The notes beneath the pieces were generated by a model. That model saw nothing but the letters and a program-made list of their open reading frames with translations, ran no database searches and had not been told where the DNA came from. Of a DNA stretch of 64,000 nucleotides, positions 24,837 to 33,485 are shown in pieces. The position numbers and the translations under genes are program-made. Numbering within the stretch: the first letter of the stretch is position 1; every line of letters starts with the position of its first letter. Origin of the DNA: CALMEC01 sp964628685 (GTDB taxonomy: Bacteria; Actinomycetota; Thermoleophilia; Miltoncostaeales; Miltoncostaeaceae); NCBI GenBank assembly GCA_964628685.1, contig CAZVNM010000008.1:1-64000 (forward strand), in the 5' to 3' direction.

Positions 24837-26507
24837 ATGCGGTCGCATCGGATGACGTGGATCGTGGCGGCGGCCGTGGCGGCGGGCACCGTGCCGATGA
24901 CCGCGGCGGCCGATGATCGCTGGTCGCCCGCCCGGTACCTGGAACCGCCCATGCTGGCACGGGAGTACCCGATGGACGCCGCCCTCAACACGCGCGGTGA
25001 CGCGGTGGTTGTGGAGCGCATGTGGATGGGATCGACGGGACGGCAGGGGATCGTGGTCCGCCAGCGCACCGGTCGGCGCGGGGCGTGGTCGGCTTCCAGG
25101 CGCATCGTGCCGCGCACCTTCCCCTCCGACGAGGGACTCTTCGCGGCCGTGCGCGTCAACGATGCCGGCGACGCGGTGGTCGCGTTCAACGACGGAAAGT
25201 CGACGTCGGTGGTGGTGCGACGTGACCCGTCCGGCCGGTGGGGTGCGCCTCAGCGGGTCGCGGTCAACGAGCTGGACGGCTTCGTGCTCGACGGCGAGGG
25301 CAACGCCGAGATCGTGCAGGCCGTGCCCGACCGGTGTCCCACCATGGAACTGGGTCGCGACTGCCACATGTCGGTGATGGTGCGCAGGTCGACGCGCGAC
25401 GCCCCCGCGTTCGTGACCGCCCCGGCGGGGCTCGTCGTGACACCGAACTGGTTTCCCAGCTGGGCGAGCAACCGTGCGGGTGACATCGTAGGAGCGTGGA
25501 CGGAGGTTCGGCCGGACGGATCCGAGATGATGATGGCGTCGCGGCGCCTGGCGGGCGAGGCGACGTTCGAACCGCCACGTGACATCGGGCCGCCGGGGGC
25601 GGCTCGTCCGGCTGCGGCGATCGGCGACGGCGGTGATGCGGTGATCATGTGGGGTGCGGGCCCACCGCCTGCGGCGTTCGAGCGTGGAACCCCGCATCGG
25701 ATCGAGATGATGCGCCGATCTCGGGACGGCGAGTGGGTCGCGCTGCCGGTCGCCGCGCAGTTGGACGCGCCCCGCGATGGACGGCTGATCGAGATCGGCC
25801 AACTGGCGGTGGATCGCACCGGTGCGGTGACGGTGTCCTGGGGTGACGGCAGGATGGGTATCCCCGGGTCAGATGCCGAGTACGTCGGCGTGCTCCCGGA
25901 GGGGGCGACCGCGTGGCAGCGATCCCCCAACCTCCTGCGGAGCCTGGTGCTGACCGAGCCGACCGGCACCACACCGTTCCTCGCCTTCGAGAACGGCCGC
26001 GTGCTCGTGGCCGGCGGCCACCGCATCAATCGGCGGGTCTCGTGGACATGGGAGTCCCGGCTGGGATGGCGCGAGAGGATCCTCGGTGCCGCCGACGCCC
26101 AACCCGTCATGGCGAGCGCGGCGGACGGCACCGCACTGCACGTGGAGCGTGGCTTCGGTGTGCGGAACCTGGATGCGGCCGCCACCCCGCCGGCCCCGAC
26201 GGTCCGTATCCGCCGCGTCGCCGTTCGGGGTGGGAGCGTGATCGTCACCCTCCAGACCACGCGCCCGGGACGCCTCTACGTGGCGGTGCGGCCCACCACA
26301 TGGATGAACACCTCGGGCGGGCACGTGCTGACCGGCATGCGCCGCGCGGGCGTGCACACGCTGCGCGTCGACGACCTCGGCCGTGGTGCGTACCTCCTGA
26401 ACACCGGCGTGTGCGAGGCGCGCCGCGGCTGCTCGGTGTCGCCGGCGCGAACGGTCGGCATCCGTACGGGGACGGCCAGGACGCTCGCGGCCCGCCCGGT
26501 CGGCTGA
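24837..26507 (+). CDS. Secreted protein, probable beta-propeller-like
   Basis: Unrecognised 556-residue exported protein. The signal peptide spans about residues 1-26 (TWIVAAAVAAGTVPMTAAA). The rest has repeated segments of the form GDAVVxxxxG and GAVTVSWGDG separated by about 50 residues, suggesting a repeated beta-sheet (propeller-like) fold. Four Cys occur in two pairs that could form disulfides. GGAG at 24827-24830 lies 6 bases before ATG 24837 and decides against earlier starts. No catalytic motif is evident. Confidence 0.72.
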   Translation: MRSHRMTWIVAAAVAAGTVPMTAAADDRWSPARYLEPPMLAREYPMDAALNTRGDAVVVERMWMGSTGRQGIVVRQRTGRRGAWSASRRIVPRTFPSDEGLFAAVRVNDAGDAVVAFNDGKSTSVVVRRDPSGRWGAPQRVAVNELDGFVLDGEGNAEIVQAVPDRCPTMELGRDCHMSVMVRRSTRDAPAFVTAPAGLVVTPNWFPSWASNRAGDIVGAWTEVRPDGSEMMMASRRLAGEATFEPPRDIGPPGAARPAAAIGDGGDAVIMWGAGPPPAAFERGTPHRIEMMRRSRDGEWVALPVAAQLDAPRDGRLIEIGQLAVDRTGAVTVSWGDGRMGIPGSDAEYVGVLPEGATAWQRSPNLLRSLVLTEPTGTTPFLAFENGRVLVAGGHRINRRVSWTWESRLGWRERILGAADAQPVMASAADGTALHVERGFGVRNLDAAATPPAPTVRIRRVAVRGGSVIVTLQTTRPGRLYVAVRPTTWMNTSGGHVLTGMRRAGVHTLRVDDLGRGAYLLNTGVCEARRGCSVSPARTVGIRTGTARTLAARPVG

Positions 26508-26659
26508 CGTCTCCTCCGGTCGTGGTCGCCGGTCGCGAAACGTCCCCGAGCCGGATGCCGATCGTCATCGGCCTCGCCTCCGTGTTCCGCCCACCAGGAG
26601 CACAGGAGTAGCGTCGATCGTGCCCTCCACACGAGGGTCATACGAGAAGGAGGTCAGCG

Positions 26660-27748
26660 ATGCTCACGAGAACGAGGGCATCGATCACCGCGGCCGCCGT
26701 CCTGGCGGTTGCGTTGCCCGCCTCCGCGTCCGCGCGCCCCGCGCCCTTCGTCACGGTCACGCCCGCCAAACGCACGGTGGCCGCGGTGGTGTCGACCCCG
26801 GTCACGACCACGGTGACGGTCCGCAATCGCACCGCCCGACCGCTGCGGCACGTTGGTGTGCGGCTGCTCCCGGGCTCCGGCGTGCGAAGCGTGTTCACGC
26901 CGCGGGGTGTTCGCACCCTGGTGATCGCGCGGTTGCCGGCACGCTCGACGCGGGCGCTGAGGCTGCGGATCACACCCACGCGCGTCGGCGGTGGCGTGCT
27001 GACCGTGCGCGCCACGGTGGGGCGTCGAACGGTGGCGACGCGCATCGCGGTCGTCGGCCGTGCGGCACCGCCACCGACCCCCACCCCGACCCCCACCCCG
27101 ACGCCGGTGGCCTCACGGATGGCCGGGCGCGTGTTCTTCCACCCCCTGCCGCTGGGGTCGACCAAGGACCTGGAGGTGCTGGCGTTCGACGCCAACGGCC
27201 TCGCGTACCACGAGGTCGGCGGGTTCACCACGCCGGGGCTTCCGGTCTGCGCCGCGCCCACCGACGACGGCGTCGGCAACGGCTGCCGGCCGTACACCGA
27301 TGACGGGACTTCGGTCACGCTGGCCGGTCAGCCGGTGACCTTCACCGCGTCCGGCATCCAGATCGGTGCTGTGAGGTACGACGAGGCCATGCCGCTGGCC
27401 GCGGACACGAGGCTCGACACGCGCCTCGAGTACATCCACCAGGTGGGGTTCTGCCCCGGGCCGCTCTGCGCGTTCATCAACTCCGACCTGCTGCTGGTGG
27501 GTGACGGGCGGTTCATCATGACCACGAGCGCCATGGGGATCGGCACCGACCCGAATCTGGTCGACTGGAGCGCCGTCGGCGCGGACCAGAAGGGTATCTA
27601 CCGGATCGACGTGACCGGTCGGGTGACGCTCGCGTTCGAGAGCGGCACCGTCCAGGACCGCGTCGTCGCCGCGCTGCGAAACGACGCCGGGGTGTTCGAC
27701 CCGGCGTCGGGTCTGCTGCTCGGCGCGAAGCCCTACTTCAGGCTGTGA
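26660..27748 (+). CDS. Secreted protein with Ig-like domain and Pro/Thr linker
   Basis: Unrecognised 362-residue exported protein. A signal peptide (residues 1-25, ending SASARP) is followed by a basic all-beta domain (about 30-135) that looks like a CARDB/Ig-type fold, then a PTPTPTPTP linker (about 137-148), then a second domain with four Cys (VCAAPTDD, NGCRPY, GFCPGPLCAF) that may be disulfide-linked. A strong GAAGGAGG site precedes the ATG. Function unknown; cell-surface location inferred. Confidence 0.75.
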   Translation: MLTRTRASITAAAVLAVALPASASARPAPFVTVTPAKRTVAAVVSTPVTTTVTVRNRTARPLRHVGVRLLPGSGVRSVFTPRGVRTLVIARLPARSTRALRLRITPTRVGGGVLTVRATVGRRTVATRIAVVGRAAPPPTPTPTPTPTPVASRMAGRVFFHPLPLGSTKDLEVLAFDANGLAYHEVGGFTTPGLPVCAAPTDDGVGNGCRPYTDDGTSVTLAGQPVTFTASGIQIGAVRYDEAMPLAADTRLDTRLEYIHQVGFCPGPLCAFINSDLLLVGDGRFIMTTSAMGIGTDPNLVDWSAVGADQKGIYRIDVTGRVTLAFESGTVQDRVVAALRNDAGVFDPASGLLLGAKPYFRL

Positions 27749-27760
27749 CGGTGCGGACGT

Positions 27761-27790
27761 CGGTTCCCGCGTCGCGAGACGCGGGACCCG
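27761..27790. terminator. Bidirectional terminator
   Basis: Perfect 9-bp stem: TCCCGCGTC (27765-27773) and GACGCGGGA (27778-27786) around GCGA, extended by three more pairs after a mismatch. It lies between convergent secreted-protein genes. Confidence 0.8.
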
Positions 27791-27799
27791 ACGCCACGC

Positions 27800-28330
27800 T
27801 CAATCGCAGGTCTCGACGAACGGCACCCAGATGCTCTCGACGACCGTGCCGGCCGCGAGACCGGCGATGCTCCGTCCCGCCCGCCTGGCGTCGATGAACT
27901 TCACCTGGAAGACCTCGTCCCACCGGTTGCTCACCCGGAACCCGGCGCGCCGGTAGACGGCCACCATGGCGCGGACCGTCGTCCTGCCGGGGGCGATCCC
28001 CAGCTTGGTCCGTCCGCCGGCATCGATGCGAATGCTGCGGAGCTTTCCGGCCTGGAAGGTGGCCGAGGCGGTCAGCGCCTTCGGTGCGCGGCGGCCGTTC
28101 AGCCGGTACATCACCGGCTGCGGCGACTCGAGCGAGCACCCGGGCATGCGGGTGGAGAGCCACCCGGTGGCCACCGCCTGCTTCTGCGTCATGCCGATGC
28201 GAAGCGGCCCGATGCCGTCCAGTCGGATCACCGTCGGTGCGGGGGCGGCCGATGCGGCCCCGGCACTGATGAGGCAGGTGGCGGCGACGGCCGCCACTCC
28301 CATGCGGCGTGCGATTCGGGAGGTGCTCAT
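27800..28330 (-). CDS. Small secreted protein, hypothetical
   Basis: A 176-residue exported protein. The signal peptide covers about residues 1-28 (VAAVAATCLISAGAASAAP). The mature part begins with LDGIGPLRIGMTQKQAVATG, a pattern common in small secreted proteins where a GMT-type segment starts a helix-sheet module. Two Cys (PGCSLE and the C-terminal ETCD) could pair. A TAGCGT box lies 6 bases before the ATG. Function not recognised. Confidence 0.72.
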   Translation of the reverse strand: MSTSRIARRMGVAAVAATCLISAGAASAAPAPTVIRLDGIGPLRIGMTQKQAVATGWLSTRMPGCSLESPQPVMYRLNGRRAPKALTASATFQAGKLRSIRIDAGGRTKLGIAPGRTTVRAMVAVYRRAGFRVSNRWDEVFQVKFIDARRAGRSIAGLAAGTVVESIWVPFVETCD

Positions 28331-28336
28331 GGCGTG

Positions 28337-28342
28337 ACGCTA
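28337..28342 (-). promoter_or_regulatory. -10 box of small secreted protein gene, leaderless type
   Basis: TAGCGT on the minus strand, 6 bases before ATG at 28330. Confidence 0.45.
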
Positions 28343-28767
28343 CTCCGTGTGTGACCGCGATGTTGGTCGGAGCACGATGATCGTCCGAGAGACGCCGTGA
28401 TGAGGACCGGCATCGAAAAGGTCGTTATGACGGTTATCGCAGCACCCGGGTCGCGATCGGGACGCCCGCCGCGGAACATCCGGGACGCATCCGCGATCGC
28501 GTCGCCGAGCCAGCGAACGCGCGCCACACGATCCTCCACGCGCTGGGATCGCTGCGCCGACGCCCACTTCGGGTTCCCGGTGCCGGTCCGTCGGCGATGC
28601 TCTTGCCGGACGCACTCAGTGAATGGTCGTGTTGGTACCCGCCCCCTGAGCTCAGGAAGTTCCGAAAGTCGGCACTTCAAGATGCTCCGACCGTTGTCCC
28701 CATTCTGCTCATTTCCCTGGGATCGGCCCGGCGCGGCTGCCATCTGGATGTGCCCGATTCCCGGGCA
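28343..28767. other. Gene-free left flank of the accessory island
   Basis: About 425 bases without a convincing gene. Base composition is lower in GC than the surroundings towards the right end. Open frames present are short and lack family resemblance or ribosome sites. It probably marks the boundary between core genome and the toxin-antitoxin remnant to the right. Confidence 0.4.
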
Positions 28768-28773
28768 TAGAAT
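28768..28773 (+). promoter_or_regulatory. -10 box of antitoxin gene, leaderless type
   Basis: TAGAAT, 6 bases before ATG at 28780. Confidence 0.5.
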
Positions 28774-28779
28774 CGCGTC

Positions 28780-29505
28780 ATGACGCGCCAGCACCCTGAA
28801 CGACTGTTGACCACCCCGCTCTACACGGTCGCTGAATCGGCTCGATTCCTTGGAATCCCCTCGCCGACGTTCTCGACGTGGGCGTTCGGCTACCGGCGGG
28901 CATTCCGGGACCGGGCTCCTGTGGAGTCGGGTCCGGTTCTGAGCGGGGCCGAACGCTCGTCGAGCGGAGACCCAAGCATTCCATTCCTCGCATTGGCTGA
29001 GGGGCAGGTCGTCGCTGCGTTTCGGCGTGCCGGTGTCAGTATGCAGCACATCCGGAAGGCGGTTGCGGCGCTCAAGAGCGAGATCGGTCTCGAATATGCT
29101 CTTGCGTCGCACAAGCTCTTCACGGATGGCGCAAGTGTCCTTTACGACTATGCACATGCTGAGGACGATGAGTCCATCGCGGATCTGACCGTCGTCGTCT
29201 CTCAGCAACGTGTGTTCTCCGGGGTCGTCACCGAGTACCTGAGGCGCATCGACTATGGGGACGAGTTATGGGCGCGATCGCTCGTCTCGCCTGCGACTCC
29301 ATCTCGGATCGTCCGCGTGGATCCTCGGCGGTCATTCGGACAGCCTGTGTTCATCCGGGGCGCGGCAAGGGTGGAGGATGTGGTCGACCGCTGGCGATCG
29401 GGAGATTCCCTGACCGAGGTCGCGGAAGACTTCGGCGTGCCGGTCAAGGACGTGGAGGATTATCTGCGTGTCACCCTCCCGGCCGCAGCCTGTATTCTTC
29501 GTTGA
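28780..29505 (+). CDS. DUF433-type antitoxin with N-terminal DNA-binding domain
   Basis: Probable antitoxin and autoregulator of a type II toxin-antitoxin pair. The N-terminus (YTVAESARFLGIP, about residues 15-30) looks like a MerR/helix-turn-helix reader. The C-terminal ~60 residues (VFIRGAARVEDVVDRWRSGDSLTEVAEDFGVPVKDVEDYLR) have the DUF433 pattern of PIN-toxin partners. The length is 241 residues. Its last 38 bases overlap the toxin reading frame. GC content and codon use are less extreme than in neighbours, suggesting horizontal origin. Confidence 0.8.
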   Translation: MTRQHPERLLTTPLYTVAESARFLGIPSPTFSTWAFGYRRAFRDRAPVESGPVLSGAERSSSGDPSIPFLALAEGQVVAAFRRAGVSMQHIRKAVAALKSEIGLEYALASHKLFTDGASVLYDYAHAEDDESIADLTVVVSQQRVFSGVVTEYLRRIDYGDELWARSLVSPATPSRIVRVDPRRSFGQPVFIRGAARVEDVVDRWRSGDSLTEVAEDFGVPVKDVEDYLRVTLPAAACILR

Positions 29506-29887
29506 TCGGTCGTTGGGTCGCCACCAGGTGCCCGGTGGGTTGCGCGCGGTTGGGTGGCGACTCCGCACCCTCGCTGAGGTATAAGGAGTCGGACCGGATG
29601 AGCGGGTGGAGGACACCGAGTGGCTGGAACTCTGTGGCAGGAACGGGTGGGTCGTTCTGGCGAAGGACAAGAACATCCGTCGTCGTCCTGTCGAGATTCA
29701 GTGCATCCAGGAGAACGCGGTCAAGGCGTTCGTGATCCCCGTCGGAGGACTGACTGCGGCCGAACAGGTCGAGCGGCTTCTCAAGCATGAGCGCACCATC
29801 CTCGAGTACTGTCTGCTGCCAGGGCCGTTCGTCGCTGCTGTCGAAGCCCAACGGATCACCTGGCGCCTGAAGCCCTCCGGGCGTTGA
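29468..29887 (+). pseudogene. PIN-like (Mut7-C/VapC-type) toxin with in-frame stop
   Basis: The frame starting at GTG 29468 reads FFVDRSLGRHQVPGGL and then RLRTLAEV, meets TAA at 29582-29584 (codon 39), and continues in the same frame as DERVEDTEWLELCGRNG, WVVLAKDKNIRRRPVE and on to 29887. Both halves fit one ~139-residue PIN-like ribonuclease with an N-terminal catalytic Asp (FVDRS) and the lysine-rich AKDKNIRRR motif. A single base change from a Tyr codon would explain the stop. A restart at GTG 29606 would lack the catalytic Asp. Most likely an inactivated toxin whose antitoxin is intact. Confidence 0.75.
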
Positions 29888-30042
29888 ACGGAGGGGGATG
29901 AGTCCCGACCTCGGCCCGTCGGCTGTGCTCCCCCTACGCCGGGTGCGGCAAGTGGTCACGTTGGCATCCCTGCACCTCGATCTCCGGCAGCTCCCGCGTG
30001 CTCGCACTCAGAAGCGCTCCGACCCGTCGCTCATCCGCGCCA

Positions 30043-30269
30043 TCACCGGCCGCGATGATGGGTGCCACATCGCCCCGGCAGGTCGACGTCGGGCAGATCG
30101 TCCAGAACCTTGGTCACGAACACCCGTACCCGCTCCCGCGTCTCGGGCTTGCGGCGCCAGTCCAGCACCAGCCGGTCGGGGATCTGCTCCATCGAGGTGC
30201 GCGCCACCTGCGGTCAGTGGGCTTGGTCAGCGGGTCGAACACCACGAAGTCCACCAACGCGAGCCGACC
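30043..30269 (-). pseudogene. Remnant of type I restriction HsdR C-terminus
   Basis: On the minus strand, VDFVVFDPLTKPTD (from about 30269) and then, after a one-base shift near 30212, VARTSMEQIPDRLVLDWR and KPETRERVRVFVTKVLDDLPD resemble the C-terminal part of type I restriction R subunits. Inserting one C would join the frames as PTDPQVARTS. A stop (TAG at 30270-30272) lies just upstream and the match ends at 30043. No hsdS, hsdM or helicase part is present, so this is a decayed fragment. The family match is from memory of the consensus and should be checked by search. Confidence 0.55.
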
Positions 30270-30395
30270 CTAAAGAACTGCGCCAACTTCTTTCGAGACG
30301 TGCCGCGACCGTTCAGGGTCCTTTACGGTGCCAGGCCCGAACGATCGGCCCCGAGGGTGCGGTGCTGGCGACGCGGACCAGCGTGGGAGAAGCGA
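30270..30395. other. Short non-coding flank between HsdR remnant and tRNA-Phe
   Basis: No gene seen. With 29888-30042 it completes a roughly 500-base stretch left of the tRNA that holds only the HsdR-like remnant. No second copy of the tRNA 3' end was found at the left of the island. Confidence 0.4.
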
Positions 30396-30468
30396 TGGCG
30401 GGACCCAGATTCGAACTGGGGACACCACGATTTTCAGTCGTGTGCTCTACCAACTGAGCTATCCCGCC
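30396..30468 (-). tRNA. tRNA-Phe (anticodon GAA)
   Basis: 73-base cloverleaf on the minus strand. The acceptor stem GGCGGGA pairs with TCCCGCC, the D-arm has AGTTGGTA, the anticodon stem is CACGA/TCGTG with loop CTGAAAA (GAA anticodon), and the T-arm is CCCAG-TTCGAAT-CTGGG. Discriminator base A. CCA is not encoded. It borders a small decayed island on its 3' side, a usual place for integration. Confidence 0.97.
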
Positions 30469-30517
30469 GCGGCTCGGGAGCTTAGCAACCATTTACCCGT
30501 CGCCGCGAGGCCTCGGA

Positions 30518-30523
30518 TACGCT
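30518..30523 (+). promoter_or_regulatory. -10 box of response regulator gene, leaderless type
   Basis: TACGCT, 6 bases before ATG at 30530. Confidence 0.45.
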
Positions 30524-30529
30524 GCCGCA

Positions 30530-31222
30530 ATGTCCAGCCGCGCGCACATCCTCGTCGTCGACGACGAGCGTCCCATCCGCCGTCTCCTTCGCATGTACCT
30601 CAGCGAGGCCGGCTACTCGATCGCCGAGGCCGCCGACGGTCGCCAGGCCCTCGACCAGGTCCGCCAGGGCGGCATCGACCTGGTGCTCCTCGACCTGATG
30701 ATGCCCGAGGTCGACGGCATCGAGGTCTGCCGGCAGATCCGCGACTCCAACGGCTACGTGCCGATCATCATGGTCACCGCGATGGACGACGAGGAGAGCC
30801 GTGTCGCCGGCCTCGAGGTCGGCGCCGACGACTACGTGACCAAGCCGTTCTCGCCGCGCGAGCTGGTCGCCCGCTGCCGGGCGGTGCTGCGGCGCATCGC
30901 GGCGCCCGCCGAGCGTGACGGGCTCATCCAGTCGGGCACGCTGACCCTCGACCCCACCAGCCGCAAGTGCACCAACGACGGCGAGGAGGTCGCCCTCACG
31001 CGCCTGGAGTTCGACCTGCTGGCGGAGCTGGCGGGTCACCCGCGGCAGGTCTTCACGCGTGACCGCCTGCTCGAGAAGGTGTGGGGCCACCAGAACCCGA
31101 TCGGCGGCAAGACCGTCGACGTCCACATCGCGAACCTGCGGCGCAAGCTCACGGGGTGGAACGGACTGGTGGCGGTGCGCGGGGTCGGCTACAAGGTCGA
31201 CCCGGACGTCGCCGCCGAGTAG
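30530..31222 (+). CDS. OmpR-family response regulator
   Basis: Two-component transcription regulator of 230 residues. The receiver domain (about 5-120) has the acidic pair VVDDE, the phospho-acceptor Asp in VLLDLMMPEVDG and the Lys in YVTKPFSPREL. A winged-helix DNA-binding domain follows (about 135-225, with TRLEFDLLAELAGHPRQVFTR and VDVHIANLRRKL). It is followed after 8 bases by its likely histidine kinase. The target genes are not evident. Confidence 0.95.
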   Translation: MSSRAHILVVDDERPIRRLLRMYLSEAGYSIAEAADGRQALDQVRQGGIDLVLLDLMMPEVDGIEVCRQIRDSNGYVPIIMVTAMDDEESRVAGLEVGADDYVTKPFSPRELVARCRAVLRRIAAPAERDGLIQSGTLTLDPTSRKCTNDGEEVALTRLEFDLLAELAGHPRQVFTRDRLLEKVWGHQNPIGGKTVDVHIANLRRKLTGWNGLVAVRGVGYKVDPDVAAE

Positions 31223-31230
31223 CCCGTCCG

Positions 31231-32586
31231 ATGCTGCGTCGCCTGCGCAGGTGGCCCACCTCCTACCGCACACACATCGCGGTCGCGATCGGCCTGGTGC
31301 TGATCATCACGGTGATCGGCCAGCTCCTCATCAGCCAGGCGGTCACCTCGCGTCTGCGGGCCGCCGAGCGCGAGGCGCTTCAGAGCCAGGCGCAGATCAT
31401 CGCCGACGAGGTGGCGGGCGCCCGCGACGCCGACAAACAGCAGCGGGCGAGCCTGGCGGCGCGATTCATGCCGGCCACGCGGGTGGTGGTGACCTGGACC
31501 GCGAAGCCGGGCCTCTACTACAACGTGACCCAGCTGCAGCGCGGCGACGCCGAGGTGACCGCCACCTCCTCGGACGTCGAGGTGCGGCTGATGCGGGCCT
31601 ACGAGAACACGGGCGTCTCCAGTCGCGTGGTCGCCATCATCCTCGTCCTGGTCGCCGCCATCGCGGTCATCATCTGGTACCTGGCGGGCACGATCACGCG
31701 CAGGCTCCGTGGTCAGGTGGCAGACCTGTCGGGCAGCGCCGCGCTGCTGGCCGCGGGCGACCGAACCGCCCGCGCCATCGAGTCGGATGACGAGCTCGGT
31801 CGCGCCGCCCGCGCCTTCAACCTGATGGCGGCCCGGCTGGAGGAGACCGACGCCATGCAGCGGCGCTTCCTGGCCGACGTGGCCCACGAGCTGCGCACCC
31901 CCATCACGTCGATCGAGGGCTTCTCGGCCGCCCTGGAGGACGGCGCCGCCGTCGACGAGGAGGACCGGGCCGAGGCGATCACCTTCATCCGGCAGGAGGC
32001 GGGTCGTCTGCGGGACCTGGTGTCCGACCTGCGTGACCTCACCCGCTACGACCTCGAACCGTCCCTCGAGCTGGCCGAGGTGGACCTGGCTGAGCGGGCA
32101 CGCCACGCCGTCGGCCGGTTCGCACCGCAGGCGACCGCCCAGGACGTCACCCTGATCGCGCCCACCACCGGGGTCGTGATCCGATCCGACCCCGGGCACG
32201 TCGACACGATCCTGTCGAACCTCGTCTCCAACGCCCTCAACGCCACCTCGGCGGGCGACCGGGTGGAGATCACGGTCGGCGCGTCTCATCACGACGCGTG
32301 GGTGGCGGTCTCGGACTCGGGGCGCGGGATCCCCCACGACGCCCTGGGACGCATCTTCGACCGGCTGTACCGGGTCGACGCCGCCCGTTCGCGGGACCGG
32401 GGCGGAAGCGGGCTGGGGCTCGCCATCGTCAAACGGCTGGTGGTGTTGCTGGGCGGACAGATCGCGGTCGAGTCGGCCCCCGGGCGTGGCACGCTGTTCA
32501 CCGTCAGGCTTCCCCTGCGGGGTCCCGCACGGCCTGCGGAACCCGAGTCCATCGACCACCACACGCCCACCGGAGACCAACAATGA
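31231..32586 (+). CDS. Sensor histidine kinase
   Basis: Membrane sensor partner of the upstream regulator, 451 residues. Two helices (about 15-37 and 130-150) flank an extracellular sensor of about 90 residues, followed by a HAMP domain (about 150-205). The H-box has the phospho-accepting His in VAHELRTPITS. The ATP domain has the N-box LVSNALNAT, DSGRGI and GGSGLGLAIVKRL. ATG at 31231 is the natural start after the 8-base gap. The stop overlaps the LOG gene start (ATGA). Confidence 0.94.
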   Translation: MLRRLRRWPTSYRTHIAVAIGLVLIITVIGQLLISQAVTSRLRAAEREALQSQAQIIADEVAGARDADKQQRASLAARFMPATRVVVTWTAKPGLYYNVTQLQRGDAEVTATSSDVEVRLMRAYENTGVSSRVVAIILVLVAAIAVIIWYLAGTITRRLRGQVADLSGSAALLAAGDRTARAIESDDELGRAARAFNLMAARLEETDAMQRRFLADVAHELRTPITSIEGFSAALEDGAAVDEEDRAEAITFIRQEAGRLRDLVSDLRDLTRYDLEPSLELAEVDLAERARHAVGRFAPQATAQDVTLIAPTTGVVIRSDPGHVDTILSNLVSNALNATSAGDRVEITVGASHHDAWVAVSDSGRGIPHDALGRIFDRLYRVDAARSRDRGGSGLGLAIVKRLVVLLGGQIAVESAPGRGTLFTVRLPLRGPARPAEPESIDHHTPTGDQQ

Positions 32587-33269
32587 GCGACGTCGACATC
32601 CTCCGCCGCATCGACGGCGACGGCTCGGAGATCGACCTGATCTGCGACGAGTTCCACCGCGGATTCGACATCGTGTCGCAGATCGGCCGGCCGGCCGTCA
32701 CCGTCTACGGCTCGGCGCGCGTGCGCGAGGGCGACCCGGTCTACGAGAGCGCCCGTCAGTGCGGCCGTCTGCTGGCCGAGGCGGGCTTCGCCGTGGTCAC
32801 CGGCGGCGGTCCCGGCGTGATGGAGGCCGCCAACCGCGGCGCGCACGAGGTGGGCGGCCGGTCGGTGGGGTTCAACATCCTCCTGCCGCACGAACAGCAC
32901 CTCAACCGCTACGTCGACCTGGAGATGACCTTCAACCACTTCTACACCCGCAAGGTCATGCTGGTGAAGGCCTCCGAGGGGTTCATCATCTACCCGGGCG
33001 GGTTCGGCACCAACGACGAGCTCTGGGAGTCGCTCACCCTCATCCAGACCGGCAAGGTGCAGCACTTCCCGGTGGTGCTCGTGGGCCGCGACCACTGGAA
33101 GCCGATGCTCGACTGGATCACCACCCGCATGGTGGGGCGCTACGTGTCGAGCGGGGACCTGGACCTCCTGGAGCTGGTCGACGTTCCGGAGCGTGCCGTG
33201 GCCCAGGTGAGCGCCTGCTTCCGGCGGGAGTGCGCCCACGATCTGAACGCCACACGCGCCATCGGGTGA
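32583..33269 (+). CDS. LOG family (TIGR00730) protein
   Basis: Lysine-decarboxylase-fold protein of the LOG family, whose characterised members are cytokinin/nucleotide 5'-monophosphate phosphoribohydrolases. The signature PGGxGTxxE is seen in YPGGFGTNDELWE, with the upstream VTGGGPGVMEAANRGA motif. The length is 228 residues. Coupled to the kinase gene by ATGA overlap, though a functional link to the two-component pair is not established. Confidence 0.88.
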   Translation: MSDVDILRRIDGDGSEIDLICDEFHRGFDIVSQIGRPAVTVYGSARVREGDPVYESARQCGRLLAEAGFAVVTGGGPGVMEAANRGAHEVGGRSVGFNILLPHEQHLNRYVDLEMTFNHFYTRKVMLVKASEGFIIYPGGFGTNDELWESLTLIQTGKVQHFPVVLVGRDHWKPMLDWITTRMVGRYVSSGDLDLLELVDVPERAVAQVSACFRRECAHDLNATRAIG

Positions 33270-33485
33270 CCCCGGGCGGGTGGCCGGCGGTACGAGGCCG
33301 TCACCATCGCGTCACCGGTTGTCAGCAGGACCCGGCGACCGGTGAGGAAGGATCATCGGACCGGACACGGGGTGCGTCGTTCGCGGCCTCGGTTTCGAAC
33401 GAACATACGAAATGCTCTTCGTCTGTCGTCGGGCCGGTGTGGCATGCTGGCCGCTGTCATCATCGTCATCGAAAGGGACATGCAT

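Noticed and set aside
27779..27790. GCGGGACCC match to the tRNA-Phe 3' end as a left attachment site
   Set aside because: Only nine bases, and they belong to a terminator stem. No longer copy of the tRNA end was found in 28343-28780.
28397..28783. 128-codon plus-strand frame left of the antitoxin
   Set aside because: No ribosome site, Arg/Ser-rich chance composition, and it overlaps the antitoxin promoter region.
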